This document shows, one piece after another, positions 55,691 through 56,054 of a stretch of 56,054 nt of DNA. Position 1 is the first letter of the stretch. Each line of letters starts with the position of its first letter. Position numbers and translations under genes: made by a program. Location of the stretch: contig NZ_OAOF01000025.1 of the NCBI RefSeq assembly GCF_900205965.1, positions 1 to 56,054 on the forward strand, written 5' to 3'. The DNA is from Lacrimispora amygdalina. Lineage in GTDB: Bacteria > Bacillota > Clostridia > Lachnospirales > Lachnospiraceae. The notes under the pieces are model-generated. The model was not told where the DNA came from, did not search any database, and saw nothing but the letters and a program-made list of their open reading frames with translations.

Positions 55691-55930
55691 TTAAAAAATC
55701 ATCGAGTATAAAATTATTAAGAATGGAATTGAACAATAAAAGAGATACAGTAATTTATAACTAAATAATTCAAATGTTTCAAATTCAGAAAATAGAATAT
55801 TATATAATTCATATCCAAAAGTAATGTGAATGCATAAAATCATAAATAAAACCATGATTAAAATTTTATTAATGCTATCACCATGCATAACATTATTTAT
55901 TTCATCTATTTTTTTTATTATTAATTCCAT
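55691..55930 (-). CDS. Small two-helix membrane protein
   Basis: 79 residues from the ATG at 55930 with AAGGAG 6 nt upstream. Two hydrophobic helices (ILIMVLFMILCIHITFGYELY and LLYLFYCSIPFLIILYSMIF) and a basic N-terminus. No family recognised. First gene of the minus-strand group leading to rep. Confidence 0.5.
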   Translation of the reverse strand: MELIIKKIDEINNVMHGDSINKILIMVLFMILCIHITFGYELYNILFSEFETFELFSYKLLYLFYCSIPFLIILYSMIF

Positions 55931-55984
55931 ACACAACTCCTTCTCTTTTAAATCCTAATCAAACATATAACTCAACTTCATCTT

Positions 55985-56000
55985 CTAATACGAGTATTAG
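55985..56000. promoter_or_regulatory. Palindrome upstream of the rep-side operon
   Basis: CTAATAC-GA-GTATTAG: 7-bp arms around 2 bp, in the leader about 55 bp upstream of the gene at 55930. Possible operator; nothing else seen between 55931 and the window end. Confidence 0.4.
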
Positions 56001-56054
56001 TACCGTTTTAGTATATTTAATTCTGTTGTCCATTGCAGCTGTTATTGTTCTTTG

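Overview
The window looks like part of a large conjugative element (ICE or conjugative plasmid) from a low-GC Gram-positive bacterium, most likely a gut Clostridia/Lachnospiraceae member. The evidence is: AGGAGG-type ribosome sites, an LPKTG-anchored adhesin, a Gram-positive type IV secretion (T4SS) set in the TrsC-TrsD-TrsE-TrsG order, a MobP3-type relaxase, a TnpV-family protein, an Fst-type toxin, and surface proteins with ATPSEA/ATDSNA-like motifs. No species can be named from the sequence alone.

Layout. (A) 1-30.6 kb, all on the minus strand, is a surface/cargo module. It holds an InlB-repeat protein running off the left edge, two small membrane-associated proteins (one ParA/CpaE-like), a membrane-anchored secreted protein, a 4743-residue LPKTG adhesin, a secreted transglutaminase-like protein, an inserted small-gene cluster (DUF5710-like, TnpV, unknown, Phd-type antitoxin with zinc finger), and two secreted proteins with cell-wall-binding-like repeats. 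(B) 30.7-42.1 kb, minus strand, is the conjugation module: SSB, VirD4, membrane subunits, VirB6-like, VirB2/VirB3-like, TrsD-like (with a broken or slippery start), VirB4, a bifunctional lysozyme/peptidase, accessory proteins including a 29-residue VirB7-like peptide, and a second CpaE-like pair. (C) 42.2-53.5 kb is bounded by perfect 24-bp inverted repeats. It holds a short tyrosine recombinase, a relaxosome accessory protein, a relaxase-Sel1 fusion, an Fst/par-type toxin-antitoxin locus, an oriT-like hairpin cluster, two ten-copy palindromic arrays flanking a divergent gene pair, a PrrC/RloC-like ATPase, and an integrase remnant. (D) 53.6-56 kb, minus strand, carries the replication protein and two small unknown genes.

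How it may work together. SSB, relaxase, relaxosome protein and oriT candidate would process DNA. VirD4, VirB4 and the membrane subunits would export it, the lysozyme/peptidase would open the wall, and the adhesins would hold cells together. The Fst locus would enforce retention and the ATPase may be a defence gene. The most interesting inference is that the 11.3-kb segment C is invertible. A strong sigma-A promoter sits just inside its right repeat and points outward. In the present orientation it reads antisense into the replication gene; after inversion it would point into the SSB/tra operon, whose own upstream region shows a TATAAT but no good -35. A second notable feature is the pair of regular palindromic arrays (56-bp period on the left, 58/59-bp alternating on the right) that bracket an XRE regulator and a divergent unknown gene.
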